From Anaerolineae bacterium (GTDB lineage Bacteria > Chloroflexota > Anaerolineae > 4572-78 > J111): a stretch of 64,000 nt of DNA. Where the stretch lies: assembly GCA_023151115.1 (NCBI GenBank), contig JAKLJP010000020.1, forward strand, positions 96,873 to 160,872, in the 5' to 3' direction. The notes below the pieces were generated by a model. The model did no database searches, was not told the DNA's origin, and worked only from the letters and a program-made list of their open reading frames with translations. Each line of letters opens with the position of its first letter. Position 1 is the first letter of the stretch. Below, piece by piece: positions 37,397 through 45,927 of this stretch. A program made the translations under genes and the position numbers.

Positions 37397-38339
37397 ATTT
37401 TGTGATGTGTGTGCCGGTTTCCCCGGCCAGCGCCCGTTCCAGATTTTCGGGATTGGTGATGATAGCTTCTTTGCCGCCCCGTTCCAAAAAGTTGACCACG
37501 GCCTGAATTTTGGGGGCCATGCTGCCTTTGGCAAAGTGTCCGCCTTCGGCCAAGTAGGTTTTAGCCTGGGCCAGGGTTAGCTGGTCGAGCCACTGCTGGT
37601 TGGGCTTGCCGAAGTTGAGCGCCACCTTCTCCACTGCCGTACTGATAATGAACAAATCGGCGTTAATGCTGCTAGCCAGCAGCGATGAGGCGTAATCCTT
37701 ATCAATCACTGCCGCAATCCCTTTTAAGTTGCCGGCCTCATCGGCTACCACCGGGATACCCCCACCGCCGACCGCAATGACGACCACCCCGGCGGCAATC
37801 AACTGTTTGATGACCGCCTCTTCGACAATTCGCCTGGGCAGCGGTGAAGGCACCACCCGCCGCCAGCCCCGCCCGGCATCCTCGACCACGCTCCAACCTT
37901 CCTGGCGACGGCGCTCGGCTTGAGCTTCGTCCATAAATGAGCCGATGGGCTTGGTGGGGTTTTGAAAGGCCGGGTCATCGCGGCTAACCTCAACCTGGGT
38001 CACAACAGTAGCGACTTGCTTGTTGATACCTAACTGGTGAAAGTAGTTGTAGAGGTTTTGCTGCAAAGCATAACCAATGGCCCCCTGGCTGTCGGCCCCG
38101 CAGACATCCAGCGGCACTTCATGCAGTTCGTGGGCGGCCAGTTCCGACCGGCGCAGAATAAAGCCGACCTGCGGCCCGTTGCCGTGTCCAATCACCACAT
38201 TCCAGCCGTCTTTAATCATCGCCGCAATGTGAGCGCAGGTCTCTTTAGCTGCCTGGTATTGATCTTCAACCGTTTGGTGCTGCTTATCTTTGATCAGTGA
38301 ATTGCCGCCAATGGCAATAACAGCAACTTTACTCGGCAT
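37395..38339 (-). CDS. arcC: carbamate kinase
   Basis: A 314-residue amino-acid-kinase-fold enzyme transferring phosphate between carbamoyl phosphate and ADP, yielding ATP. Features: VIAIGGNSLIKD at the start, VIGHGNGPQVGFILRRSELA, QGAIGYALQQNL, GGGGIPVV, DKDYASSLLASSINAD and FAKGSMAPKIQAVVNFLE. Length is typical. It lies between the threonine-synthase-like and carbamoyltransferase genes on the same strand. Together these imply fermentative degradation that ends in substrate-level phosphorylation. Confidence 0.95.
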   Translation of the reverse strand: MPSKVAVIAIGGNSLIKDKQHQTVEDQYQAAKETCAHIAAMIKDGWNVVIGHGNGPQVGFILRRSELAAHELHEVPLDVCGADSQGAIGYALQQNLYNYFHQLGINKQVATVVTQVEVSRDDPAFQNPTKPIGSFMDEAQAERRRQEGWSVVEDAGRGWRRVVPSPLPRRIVEEAVIKQLIAAGVVVIAVGGGGIPVVADEAGNLKGIAAVIDKDYASSLLASSINADLFIISTAVEKVALNFGKPNQQWLDQLTLAQAKTYLAEGGHFAKGSMAPKIQAVVNFLERGGKEAIITNPENLERALAGETGTHITK

Positions 38340-38352
38340 TGTTTTCTCCTTT

Positions 38353-38466
38353 ATAGGGGTAGGGAGTAGGGAGGGAAGAAAGAAGATGGTAGATAGAAGA
38401 TGGAAGCAAAGCGTCTACTATCCTCTATCTTCTATCCTCTTCTCCTACCCCTTACTTCCTACTGCC
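38353..38466. repeat. tandem-unit hairpin (gtagggagtaggg; gatagaagatgg)
   Basis: The left arm ggggtagggagtagggagg and gatggtagatagaagatgg pair with the right arm ctatcctctatcttctatcc and ctaccccttacttcctac. The same units occur at 41190-41268 and inside cbiB at 55440-55565. Confidence 0.85.
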
Positions 38467-38469
38467 TTC

Positions 38470-39447
38470 TTAGCTCATGGTCAGGGCCATGACCGCTTTT
38501 TGCACATGCAGCCGATTTTCAGCTTCATCGTAGACCACTGACTGTGGGCCGTCAATGACGCCGTCGGTTACTTCGATGTTGCGGTCGGCGGGGAGGCAGT
38601 GCATGTAGATGGCGTCGGGTTTGGCCAGGGCCATGCGCCGCTCGTCGGTGATCCAGCTTGAATATTTTTTGCCAATCTGGACGCTCTCTTGCACGTCTTC
38701 AGTGGTCATCCAGCAGCCCCAGCTTTTGGGGTAGAGGATATCGGCGTCTTTGAAGCCGGCGTCCATATCGTCCATCACTTCAAAACTGCCATTATGTTTG
38801 CGGGCATTGTCTTTGGCCTGTTGAACGATGTCGGGCATCAGTTTGAACTCCGGCGGATGAACCAGGCGGACATTCATGCCGTAGCGGGTCATCAGCAGGA
38901 TCAGGCTTTGGGGTACGCTGAGCGGTTTTTGGTAGCTGCTGGCATAAGCATAGCTCACGGCGATGGTCTTGCCGCGCGGGTCGCCTTTTTTCTCGATGAT
39001 GGTCAGCAGGTCGGCCAAAATCTGGAAGGGGTGATACACGTCACATTGCATATTCAGCACCGGGACGCGGCTGGCTTCGGCCACCTCGCGGATGTATTTG
39101 TTGCCAAAGCCCCAATCGCATTGGCGGATGGCAATGCCATCGAAGTAACGCCCGTAAATCTCGCCGATTTCTTTGGCCGTGTCACCGTGGCTAATCTGGG
39201 TGGTGTCGCTGTCAATAAACGCGCCGTGGCCGCCGAGTTGGGCAATGCCGGCCTCGAAGCTGGCGCGGGTGCGGGTGCTGGTGAAGAAAAAGAGCATAGC
39301 CAGGGCCTTGTCGCGCAGATAAGCGTGGTCGCGGCCCACCGCGCGGGCGCGTTTCAAGTCCAGCGCCAGATCAATAATGGTGTCAATTTCGTCGCGAGTC
39401 CATTCTTGGGTCGTGATCATATCTCGACCACGTAAGTTAGTTTGCAT
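38470..39447 (-). CDS. ygeW: knotted carbamoyltransferase (YgeW/AOTC-like)
   Basis: A 325-residue transcarbamylase. Carbamoyl-phosphate site S57-TRTR-61 (FFTSTRTRASFE), HPFQILADLLTI and HCLPADR near 286. The segment YQKPLSVPQSLILLMTRYGMNV and DILYPKSWGCW match the knotted branch (N-acetylornithine/N-succinylornithine transcarbamylase and YgeW) rather than plain ornithine carbamoyltransferase. In the thermodynamically useful direction with ArcC it would phosphorolyse a carbamoylated amine to carbamoyl phosphate. Amine substrate unknown. Confidence 0.88.
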   Translation of the reverse strand: MQTNLRGRDMITTQEWTRDEIDTIIDLALDLKRARAVGRDHAYLRDKALAMLFFFTSTRTRASFEAGIAQLGGHGAFIDSDTTQISHGDTAKEIGEIYGRYFDGIAIRQCDWGFGNKYIREVAEASRVPVLNMQCDVYHPFQILADLLTIIEKKGDPRGKTIAVSYAYASSYQKPLSVPQSLILLMTRYGMNVRLVHPPEFKLMPDIVQQAKDNARKHNGSFEVMDDMDAGFKDADILYPKSWGCWMTTEDVQESVQIGKKYSSWITDERRMALAKPDAIYMHCLPADRNIEVTDGVIDGPQSVVYDEAENRLHVQKAVMALTMS

Positions 39448-39469
39448 TGTTTGTCTCCTTTTTAATGAG

Positions 39470-39533
39470 AGGCTAAGGCTGAGGCTAAGGCTAAGAATAT
39501 GCTCAGCCTCAGCCTTGGCCTTAGCCTTTTTCC
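39470..39533. repeat. tandem-unit hairpin (ggctaaggctgag)
   Basis: gaggctaaggctgaggctaaggctaag pairs with ctcagcctcagccttggccttagcc. Its right arm contains the TTA that is the stop codon of the pseudogene at 39521-39884. The sister copy is at 39899-39960. Confidence 0.85.
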
Positions 39534-39884
39534 AACGTTTTGATAAGAGAATTGAGATCGTTGATGATCTTTCGGCATTGCTGAATGAGTTGGTTCTTTA
39601 TGACTTCATCAGTAATATGATAAAGCCTGGGCTACAAGAATTTGGCTCATCAGTTCATAAGCGCTACCTCTTGAAACTTTATAGAACCGAGTTTTGTTCT
39701 TGGCCTCGAAGCGGCCAAAACCTTCGGCAATATTGTGAACAATGGAGTTGGGCGACCGTCTGGTATCTGAAGTTAGACCGAAGCGTTCATCTGCCGGATA
39801 ACTTTTGGTAACTTTGTAAACATCCAGCAACAGATTAAAAGCTGCTTTCCAAACCGGCATTTCGGTAAAATCTTCGTAGGCCAT
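39521..39884 (-). pseudogene. four-helix-bundle protein (S23/TIGR02436-type), frameshifted
   Basis: The first 91 codons read MAYEDFTEMPVWKAAFNLL...NIAEGFGRFEAKNKTRFYKVSRGSAYELMSQILVAQALSYY, a typical small four-helix-bundle protein. The usual C-terminus (ITDEVIKNQLIQQCRKI...LIKTLEKG) continues in another frame straight after, so one base has been gained (or two lost) near 39610-39620. The restored product would be about 120 residues. It sits between two copies of the same tandem hairpin inside the amino-acid cluster. Function of the family is unknown. Could be a sequencing error. Confidence 0.75.
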
Positions 39885-39898
39885 TGCGTACTCCGTAA

Positions 39899-39960
39899 GA
39901 GGCTAAGGCTGAGTCTAAGGCTAAGAAAAGCATCTCTCAGCCTCAGCCTCAGCCTTAGCC
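39899..39960. repeat. tandem-unit hairpin, sister copy
   Basis: aggctaaggctgagtctaaggctaag pairs with ctcagcctcagcctcagccttagcc. The right arm contains the stop codon of the ygeY gene. Confidence 0.85.
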
Positions 39961-41172
39961 TTGCTTTAGCATGGCGGGCAGCAGGGCATAGAACTCTGTT
40001 GCCTTGACCACATCTTCCAGCGAGACGCTGTCTTCGGTGGTATGGGCGGTGACTTCGTCGCCGGGGCCAAAGCCGATGGAGGGAATTCCCGCTTTGCCGG
40101 CCCAGTAGATGCCGTTGGTGCTGAAGTTCCACTTGCCGCTGGACGCTTCGGGCAGGCCGATGGCCTGGCGGGTTTTCTGCCCGGCCACCACCAGCGGATG
40201 GTTTTCTTCAAACGCCCAGGCCGGGAAGTATTTGTCTACCGGGAAAACAAAGCCGGTGTAGCTGGGTTCATCGTAGAACAGCTCTTCCAGCTTGATTTTG
40301 TCTTTCTGGTCGGCGGGAATGAGCGCTTCCAACTGGGCTTTGACAGCCTCTTTGCTCTCGCCAAAGGTCATACGCCGGTCAATAAAGATGGTACATTCGT
40401 CGGGCACGGCGTTGATCGAAGGGGTGCTGACCTTCATATCGCTGACGGTAATTTTGCCGTGCCCCAAAAATTCGTGGTCGCCCAATTCGGGTTCCAATTT
40501 GCTGATGGCTTCGATGATGGGCAGCATTTTGTAGATGGCGTTGTCGCCCAGGTGGTTAGAAGCGGCATGGGCGCTTTTACCTTTGGCCGTGATTTTCATC
40601 TCCAGCCGTCCTTTGTGGCCGCGATAGACCTGCATTTTGGTCGGCTCGCCGATGACCACGAAATCGGGCCGCACTTTAGGGTCGGCCTCGACAAAGCTGT
40701 GGGGGGCAATGCCGTCGCACCACTCTTCCATGTTGCCGAAGTAATAGAGGGTGTACTCGTCGGGCGAGAACAGGCCCAAATCGCGGGCCAGGGCAATGCC
40801 ATAAACCATACCCGGCGTCGAGCCTTTTTCATCACAAGCGCCGCGGGCGTAAAAAACCCCATCTTCGATTTTGCCTTTGAAGGGGTCCCATTCCCAGGCC
40901 GCCGGGTCGCCGACGCCGACGGTATCAATGTGGCTGTCGTAAACAATCACGGTGGAGCCGTGCCCAATCCGGCCAAAGATGTTGCCCATCTTGTCGAAGC
41001 GGACTTCGTCGAAGCCGAGTTTGCGCATCTCTGCGGCTACGCGCTCGCCGACTGGGCCAATCTGGCTGTCCATGCTGGGGATGGCGCAAATATCACGCAA
41101 GAACCCGATAATCGTCTCGCGCCGCTGTTCCACCTCCTGGTGTAATTTTTGAGTTAGTTGTGAGTCAATCAT
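39955..41172 (-). CDS. ygeY: YgeY-type M20 family metallohydrolase
   Basis: A 405-residue M20 (dipeptidase/deacylase) family enzyme of the group called YgeY, selenium metabolism-linked. Zinc ligands: His81 and Asp83 in YDSHIDTVGVGD, Asp in GACDEKGS, Glu pair in GNMEEWCDG, and a C-terminal His in EVTAHTTEDS. A lid/dimer domain lies in the middle (RGHKGRLEMKITAKGKSAHAA). The family is annotated by gene context; the natural substrate is unknown. There is no in-frame TGA, so it is not a selenoprotein. The stop codon TAA belongs to a tandem hairpin. Confidence 0.88.
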   Translation of the reverse strand: MIDSQLTQKLHQEVEQRRETIIGFLRDICAIPSMDSQIGPVGERVAAEMRKLGFDEVRFDKMGNIFGRIGHGSTVIVYDSHIDTVGVGDPAAWEWDPFKGKIEDGVFYARGACDEKGSTPGMVYGIALARDLGLFSPDEYTLYYFGNMEEWCDGIAPHSFVEADPKVRPDFVVIGEPTKMQVYRGHKGRLEMKITAKGKSAHAASNHLGDNAIYKMLPIIEAISKLEPELGDHEFLGHGKITVSDMKVSTPSINAVPDECTIFIDRRMTFGESKEAVKAQLEALIPADQKDKIKLEELFYDEPSYTGFVFPVDKYFPAWAFEENHPLVVAGQKTRQAIGLPEASSGKWNFSTNGIYWAGKAGIPSIGFGPGDEVTAHTTEDSVSLEDVVKATEFYALLPAMLKQG

Positions 41173-41189
41173 AATTCTGTCCTTTCAAT

Positions 41190-41268
41190 AGTGGGGGAGT
41201 AGGAAGTAGGGAGTAGGGAGTAAGGGGTACATTCCCCTACTTCCTACTCCTTACTCCCTACTCCCTAT
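41190..41268. repeat. tandem-unit hairpin (agtagggagtagg)
   Basis: Four ggagtaggaagta-type units pair with four tactccttactcc-type units. It lies between gntR and ygeY. Confidence 0.85.
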
Positions 41269-41994
41269 TTACATTTCCCGCCGGATTAAACGCAGGCGGA
41301 GTAAATCGTCTCGAAAATAAGAGTAGGCTTTGAGGATGGGCAGGTTATCCTGGTTGTAGCCAATTTCATCAAAGCAGAGCAGAGCTTTGTGTGGTTGGAT
41401 GTGCAAAATTTCGGCCAGTTCGGCTGAGGCGTTCAAGGGCACAATTTCGCTCAGGTAGTAAGCCAGGTGCTGCTGGCAAAACTGGGGCAGAAATTGGTAC
41501 ATGGGCAGATTGAAGTCGGCGCGGGTGTAGGGCGAAGTGATAAGTTCGACCGGCAGATGGTTGATGGTCAAAATAACCGGCTGCTCGTCGGCCAGAAAAA
41601 GCTTCTGGATGGTCACAACCGGCGCATCGGCGGGCAGGTTGAGATCTTGGGCCATAGCTGCTGTAGCGGGCTGCTGCTCGATGCTGATGATGCGGGTAGA
41701 TGGACTGTAGCCATGCGCCTCAAGCATGGCCTCGTAGGCCCAAATTTCCTCCAGCCGGGTTTTGAGCTGCAAGCCGGCTTCGTTAACAAAGGTCCCTGCG
41801 CCCTGTTTGCGATAGATAACCCCTTCCAGTTCCAGCCGGCTGAGGGCATCCCGAATGGTGGTGCGGCTCACCCCCAACTCGTTAGCCAAATCCGTTTCAG
41901 AAGGAATCCGGCCAGCCTCAAACCCTTCGTTGAGAATGCGCTGTTTGATATAAGATTTGGCTTGCTCGGTCAGGGAAGGGCTGCGTTTTAACAT
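41269..41994 (-). CDS. GntR family regulator (HutC/UTRA subfamily)
   Basis: A 241-residue regulator. The winged helix at 10-75 reads QAKSYIKQRILNEGFEAGRIPSETDLANELGVSRTTIRDALSRLELEGVIYRKQGAGTFV. The C-terminal UTRA ligand-binding domain spans about 95-235. Placed first in the minus-strand run that contains ygeY, ygeW and arcC, it most likely controls that cluster in response to an amino-acid-like effector. Confidence 0.92.
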   Translation of the reverse strand: MLKRSPSLTEQAKSYIKQRILNEGFEAGRIPSETDLANELGVSRTTIRDALSRLELEGVIYRKQGAGTFVNEAGLQLKTRLEEIWAYEAMLEAHGYSPSTRIISIEQQPATAAMAQDLNLPADAPVVTIQKLFLADEQPVILTINHLPVELITSPYTRADFNLPMYQFLPQFCQQHLAYYLSEIVPLNASAELAEILHIQPHKALLCFDEIGYNQDNLPILKAYSYFRDDLLRLRLIRREM

Positions 41995-42410
41995 ATAAAA
42001 GGTAATGTTGTATGGTTGTACGACGACTTTATCTTACGACGAAAAAAGATTTTTGTCAATACCCTGAGGTCGTTTTGTTAAAAAAATCGGGGGCTAAAAA
42101 GCACGAGCACCGTAGGCCGGGAAACCCACAGTGCTCTAGCTAGGGAGGAGACAGAAGAGACTATCTGCATTATAGGTGATTTGTATTAACGGCCTGTTAT
42201 TGCTTTGTTAAGCTTATTTAAACTGAGTTTGGTGTTTCGTGAAAAATGGACAAGATTTACAGGATTAACAAGATTTTTTGCCGTTCTATACTTTGCACGG
42301 ATACAAACTGCGTTTTTCTACACTGGCAAAAAGCTCAGTTTGTGCCTGCGGACAGTATATCTTGTAAATCTTGTTAATCCTGTCAGGAAATAAAAAAGTC
42401 CGAACTGAGG
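41995..42410. promoter_or_regulatory. 416-base gap: gntR upstream region, structured repeat and hairpin
   Basis: Upstream of gntR (minus strand) the sequence tcgtcgta occurs twice 16 bases apart, followed by tacaac twice (42010-42045); these are candidate GntR sites. A hairpin-like element gagcaccgtagg / cccacagtgctc lies at about 42105-42137. From 42247 to 42392 a long inverted repeat has tandem gatttacaggattaacaag units. I see no gene here. Confidence 0.45.
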
Positions 42411-44846
42411 TTATTTAGTTTTTCGACGATACGACCAAAAAGCAACCATTCCCAAAACCACCATCGCACCCGCTGCCAACCCCAAGCCCGCCCGAAATGA
42501 CCAGGGCCGGTATTCAAACCGGATGGTGTGCGACCCGGCAGGAGCAAAAACGGCTCGTCCCAGGTAGTCGGCCCGAAAGATTGGCGCAGGTTGGCCGTCA
42601 ACAGTGGCGACCCAGCCGGGGTAAAAGGTATCCAGCAAAACTACATAGCCAGCGGCAGCCAGGTTTGCTTCAATCTCAACTACTTGAGGATTTTCCTGGA
42701 CAATTTTGGCTGTGCTTGCGGCTGTCGAGGAGGGCTTCTCTGGCGGTGGAAAAGGAGTTTCGGCTTCGAGGATAACCGTGCGGCGCGGGTCAGCTTTGCG
42801 GAGTTTGAAGTGAGCCAGCGCCTCCGCCGGACTGGCTGCTCCTATTGCCCGATGTACCACAAAAGCCCGTGGCAGCCAATTTTCATTTTCGTAAACATAG
42901 GAGTCGGCATCACTATAAACGAGAGGATAGGTGGCGGCTACATCCGCGCCCATCTGCCCGCGGGTGAGCAAATAACGGACGCCCAGGATTTGCAATGCCT
43001 GTACCGGGTCGGCTTCGTCGAGAAAGGTTTCATAGCGAGCCAGTTTCAACGGCGAACTGTAACCGCTCGCGCTGTAGACCCGGTAGGCCGAGGGGAAATA
43101 TTGGCCCAGGCTGTGGACGGCGGCATCCTCGCTGCTGACCCCCAAGGGGAAGACCCTGGCCTGGCCGACCCGCTCCAGCACGTACTTGGCCCCGCCCGAC
43201 AACTCCTGCCAACGCTCCTCTGGCCTGACCGGGTTGATGGCCGTTCCGCCTGTCAGCAGCAAATCGAGGGTGACCGCCAGGAGGGTTAGCCGGGCGAAAA
43301 CCGGGCCAGTTATACGTTGAGTCGCATAAAGGCCGCCTAAAAGCGCGGCCACCCCCAGGTTGGCCAGCAACAAAAAGGCAGGTGTGTTTAAGCCAAAAGC
43401 CCAGCGCAGCAGCAGACGCTGTTGATAGATGGGGTCGGGGACGAAACTTTTGTTGAACAGTGCGGCGGCAAGGTTGCGATAAGGCTCGCTCAAGGAGTCG
43501 CTCCAGGCTAATAAATCGTTTCTGAAAACCCCGCCCAGAAGCAGGCTCAAAGCGAGCAGCAGTCCAACCCCCACGAATATTGTCAACGTCCGCCGTGATA
43601 ACCCTTTTTGCAGCAACGCATCCAGGCCGATGCCGGCCAGCACCGCCAAAGCCAGGTTGACCACCATGAGCCAGCGGGCCGGGATGCGAAAAATATCAAA
43701 ACCCGGCAGGTATTGGATGATGTATTCATAAAGCGGCGTATTTCCCCCCAGGGCCAGCAGCGCTGCGCCTGCTAATAGCCCTGCAAAAAAGCGGTGGTCG
43801 CATCGAGAACCGTTGAGCAAGCCCACACCCGCCAGCAGCAGTGGCAGGAAGCCGGCGTAAACAAAAACCTCCTGAAAGGGGTCGCCCCCTTTGAAGCCGA
43901 CCACATTGTTGCCAAACGCGCCGGGCAAAAGCAGATTGAGCCACATGAGCGGGGGCAGCGAGTTTTCCACCAGCAGGTCAAGCCCCTGGTTTTGCGAGCG
44001 CAGGGTAAATTGCAGCATTTCGACGGAGGGCAGTAATTGTGGGGCGGCCAGGAGCAGGCCGCAGACAATGGCGACGGTCACTAATAATCCGGTACGCCCG
44101 GCATACCGCCAGTTTCGCCGCTGTTCCGCCGCACCAAAAAAGAAGTCGGCGCAAAGCCGGTACAGCCCATAGGCGACAATGATGACTAAAGTGTAAAACA
44201 CAATTTGGGAGTGAGCGGTGTAAATTTGCAGCGCCAGAGGAATGCCGGCCAGCAACGCCACCAGCCAGCTTCGTCGCCGTAGGGGCTGCATCACCGCCCA
44301 TAGAATCAAAGGCAGCCAGGCCGCCGCGCTCATAATGTTGAGATTGGAGACCTGGGCCATCAAAAAGCCGCCAAAGCCAAAGACCAATCCGGCCAGGGTT
44401 GCCGCCGGTTGGCTTTGGCCCAGCGAGCGGGCCAGCACAAACATAAACAGCGCGGCCAGAGTGAGATGTAATAAGATAAACAGTGATAGTTCGAGTGAGG
44501 GGGATAGACTGCTCAAAAAGAGGGCGCGCAGCGGGTAAAGCACCCCAATTTGCGGCTCGGCCAGCATGGGGACGCCGCCCTGACGGTACGGGTCCCACAA
44601 GGGCACGCGCCCGGCCAGCCACTCGGCGGCCATAAAGATGTGGCCGGGATAATGAATCCAGGTGATGTCGGTGCGGTAGAGGGTCTGCCCGTCGAAAATG
44701 ATTTCGGGAAAGGCTAAAAAAGGCAGGACAAGATACAGCGCCAGGGTCCACAACGGCGGGCGCACGGAGATAGGATGGGCAGGATTATTCAAAGCGGTTC
44801 TCAAATTTGCATTTAATCTGGCTCGGTAACTGCTTAGGCATGTCAT
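42411..44846 (-). CDS. YfhO-family polytopic membrane protein
   Basis: A large membrane protein (about 812 residues from ATG 44846) of the YfhO type, related to GT-C glycosyltransferases that use lipid-linked sugars. It has a dozen or so hydrophobic segments, the early loop TDITWIHYPGHIFMAAEWLAGRVPLWDPYRQGGVPMLAEPQ, and a C-terminal soluble domain with VVLLDTFYPGWVATVDGQPAPIFRADYLGRAVFAPAGSHTIRFEYRP before a last membrane segment. In other bacteria YfhO is needed for glycosylation of lipoteichoic acids. The start is uncertain: the open frame extends to 44990 but through a dispersed palindromic element, and ATG 44846 lies at that element's end. Confidence 0.82.
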   Translation of the reverse strand: MTCLSSYRARLNANLRTALNNPAHPISVRPPLWTLALYLVLPFLAFPEIIFDGQTLYRTDITWIHYPGHIFMAAEWLAGRVPLWDPYRQGGVPMLAEPQIGVLYPLRALFLSSLSPSLELSLFILLHLTLAALFMFVLARSLGQSQPAATLAGLVFGFGGFLMAQVSNLNIMSAAAWLPLILWAVMQPLRRRSWLVALLAGIPLALQIYTAHSQIVFYTLVIIVAYGLYRLCADFFFGAAEQRRNWRYAGRTGLLVTVAIVCGLLLAAPQLLPSVEMLQFTLRSQNQGLDLLVENSLPPLMWLNLLLPGAFGNNVVGFKGGDPFQEVFVYAGFLPLLLAGVGLLNGSRCDHRFFAGLLAGAALLALGGNTPLYEYIIQYLPGFDIFRIPARWLMVVNLALAVLAGIGLDALLQKGLSRRTLTIFVGVGLLLALSLLLGGVFRNDLLAWSDSLSEPYRNLAAALFNKSFVPDPIYQQRLLLRWAFGLNTPAFLLLANLGVAALLGGLYATQRITGPVFARLTLLAVTLDLLLTGGTAINPVRPEERWQELSGGAKYVLERVGQARVFPLGVSSEDAAVHSLGQYFPSAYRVYSASGYSSPLKLARYETFLDEADPVQALQILGVRYLLTRGQMGADVAATYPLVYSDADSYVYENENWLPRAFVVHRAIGAASPAEALAHFKLRKADPRRTVILEAETPFPPPEKPSSTAASTAKIVQENPQVVEIEANLAAAGYVVLLDTFYPGWVATVDGQPAPIFRADYLGRAVFAPAGSHTIRFEYRPWSFRAGLGLAAGAMVVLGMVAFWSYRRKTK

Positions 44847-44948
44847 TTCGACCGCAGGGAGAAATCCCCAACGCCTTGCCTTTAACCATTGTGATCTGGG
44901 GATTTCTCGACCTTCGGCCGCGAAATGACATGAGACTGAGTAGTGACC
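44825..44948. repeat. dispersed palindromic element, copy 2
   Basis: Same arms as copy 1: taactgcttagg / ctgagtagtgacc outside, catgtcatttcga / cgaaatgacatg inside, gaccgcagggagaaatcc / ggatttctcgaccttcggc in the middle. It covers the upstream part of the YfhO frame. Confidence 0.85.
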
Positions 44949-45016
44949 TGGCTCGATTGTAACACGATGAAGCAGGAATTGTAAAAACAAAGGTTAGGAG
45001 TAGGAATAAAAGATTG

Positions 45017-45045
45017 TTGCAGATTGGTTCGGAGTGAGGTAAAAT
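45017..45045 (+). promoter_or_regulatory. possible promoter for lspA
   Basis: TTGCAG (45017-45022) and TAAAAT (45040-45045) are separated by 17 bases. The -35 is weak. Confidence 0.35.
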
Positions 45046-45126
45046 ATTGAACAAGGTAGCAGTGTAGCAAGGTAGCACTCCAAAAGTCCTTGTCTTCTGT
45101 CTACCATTTTTCAGGAGCAAAGTCTT

Positions 45127-45666
45127 ATTAATCACCCGTCAACGCTTACCCCAAAAAACCGTTTTGCTCTGCCGGTCATTCTTGGTATTGCGGCCATTAT
45201 TTTTATTCTGGATCAGGCGACCAAGGTTTGGGTAGTTCAAAACATTCCTCAGCAAAGTTCGTGGACTTTTTTTCCCGCTTTGGCCAAAATCTTTCAATTT
45301 ACCTTTGTCACCAATACCGGCGCGGCCTTTGGTATGTTTCCGCAACTGGGCGGAATTTTTATGGTCATTGCGGTAGTGGTCGTAGCTGCCATTGTCATCT
45401 TTTATCACCATTTGCCCACTTACAATATCTGGGTCCGGGTGAGTTTGGGGTTGCAGCTTGGCGGCGCGCTGGGCAACCTGGTAGACCGGATCACTCGCGG
45501 CTATGTGGTTGATTTTGTGGATATTGGCTTTTGGCCCATCTTCAACATTGCTGATATGTCTATTGTGCTGGGGGTGACAATTTTGGCCTATTTTCTGTGG
45601 AGCGAAGAAGATTCTTTGGCTCAGGTTGAAAAAACGCCCAACCTGTCCGAAGGAGGAAATGTATGA
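45127..45666 (+). CDS. lspA: lipoprotein signal peptidase (LspA), apparent ATT start
   Basis: Membrane aspartyl protease that removes signal peptides from prolipoproteins after lipidation. Four hydrophobic segments. Catalytic aspartates are in GGALGNLVDRITRGYVVDF and FNIADMSI. The conserved N-terminal segment FILDQATKVWVVQNI is encoded upstream of the first in-frame ATG (45280), so translation must start earlier. In that frame, between the upstream stop at 45073 and this segment, there is no ATG, GTG or TTG; AGGAG at 45113-45117 is followed 9 bases later by ATT 45127. CTG 45097 is the alternative. An ATT start is rare (known for infC). The substrate lipoprotein at 19894 is in this window. Confidence 0.85.
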   Translation: MNHPSTLTPKNRFALPVILGIAAIIFILDQATKVWVVQNIPQQSSWTFFPALAKIFQFTFVTNTGAAFGMFPQLGGIFMVIAVVVVAAIVIFYHHLPTYNIWVRVSLGLQLGGALGNLVDRITRGYVVDFVDIGFWPIFNIADMSIVLGVTILAYFLWSEEDSLAQVEKTPNLSEGGNV

Positions 45667-45926
45667 ACCAGTCGGAGGCACGCCAGACCATTCTAAACAA
45701 GCTGACCCGCTACAGCCAAAAAGCAGCCGGATTGGGCCGTCGAGTGCGCCAATTGGTTTTTGGTTTTCGGCTGCGTTCAACCGCCCACATTGACCGCTGG
45801 GCTTTGCCGGTCAAACTGCTGCACGATCATCACGTCTTGCAGCGCCGCCGCGCTTTTAAGCAGGCCGGCGGTTCCCACTCTAGCATGGCCGCGCACGCCC
45901 TCGAAAAAGCCCGCCAACACAAGTAG
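45663..45926 (+). CDS. small basic hypothetical protein
   Basis: An 87-residue Arg/His/Lys-rich protein starting with ATGA overlapping the lspA stop (GGAGG in the lspA end serves as ribosome-binding site), so it is translationally coupled. The sequence MNQSEARQTILNKLTRYSQKA then RRVRQLVFGFRLRSTAHIDRW has no membrane segment and no motif that I recognise. I assign no function. Confidence 0.65.
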   Translation: MNQSEARQTILNKLTRYSQKAAGLGRRVRQLVFGFRLRSTAHIDRWALPVKLLHDHHVLQRRRAFKQAGGSHSSMAAHALEKARQHK

Positions 45927-45927
45927 C

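Noticed and set aside
40042..41145. 367-codon open frame opposite ygeY
   Set aside because: The minus-strand M20 metallohydrolase has intact metal motifs; the plus-strand frame is its complement shadow. The same holds for 38689-39435, 42528-43289 and 48570-49538.
39955..41172. Selenoprotein in the YgeY gene because of the family name
   Set aside because: No in-frame TGA or SECIS-like hairpin is seen; the name only reflects gene context in other genomes.
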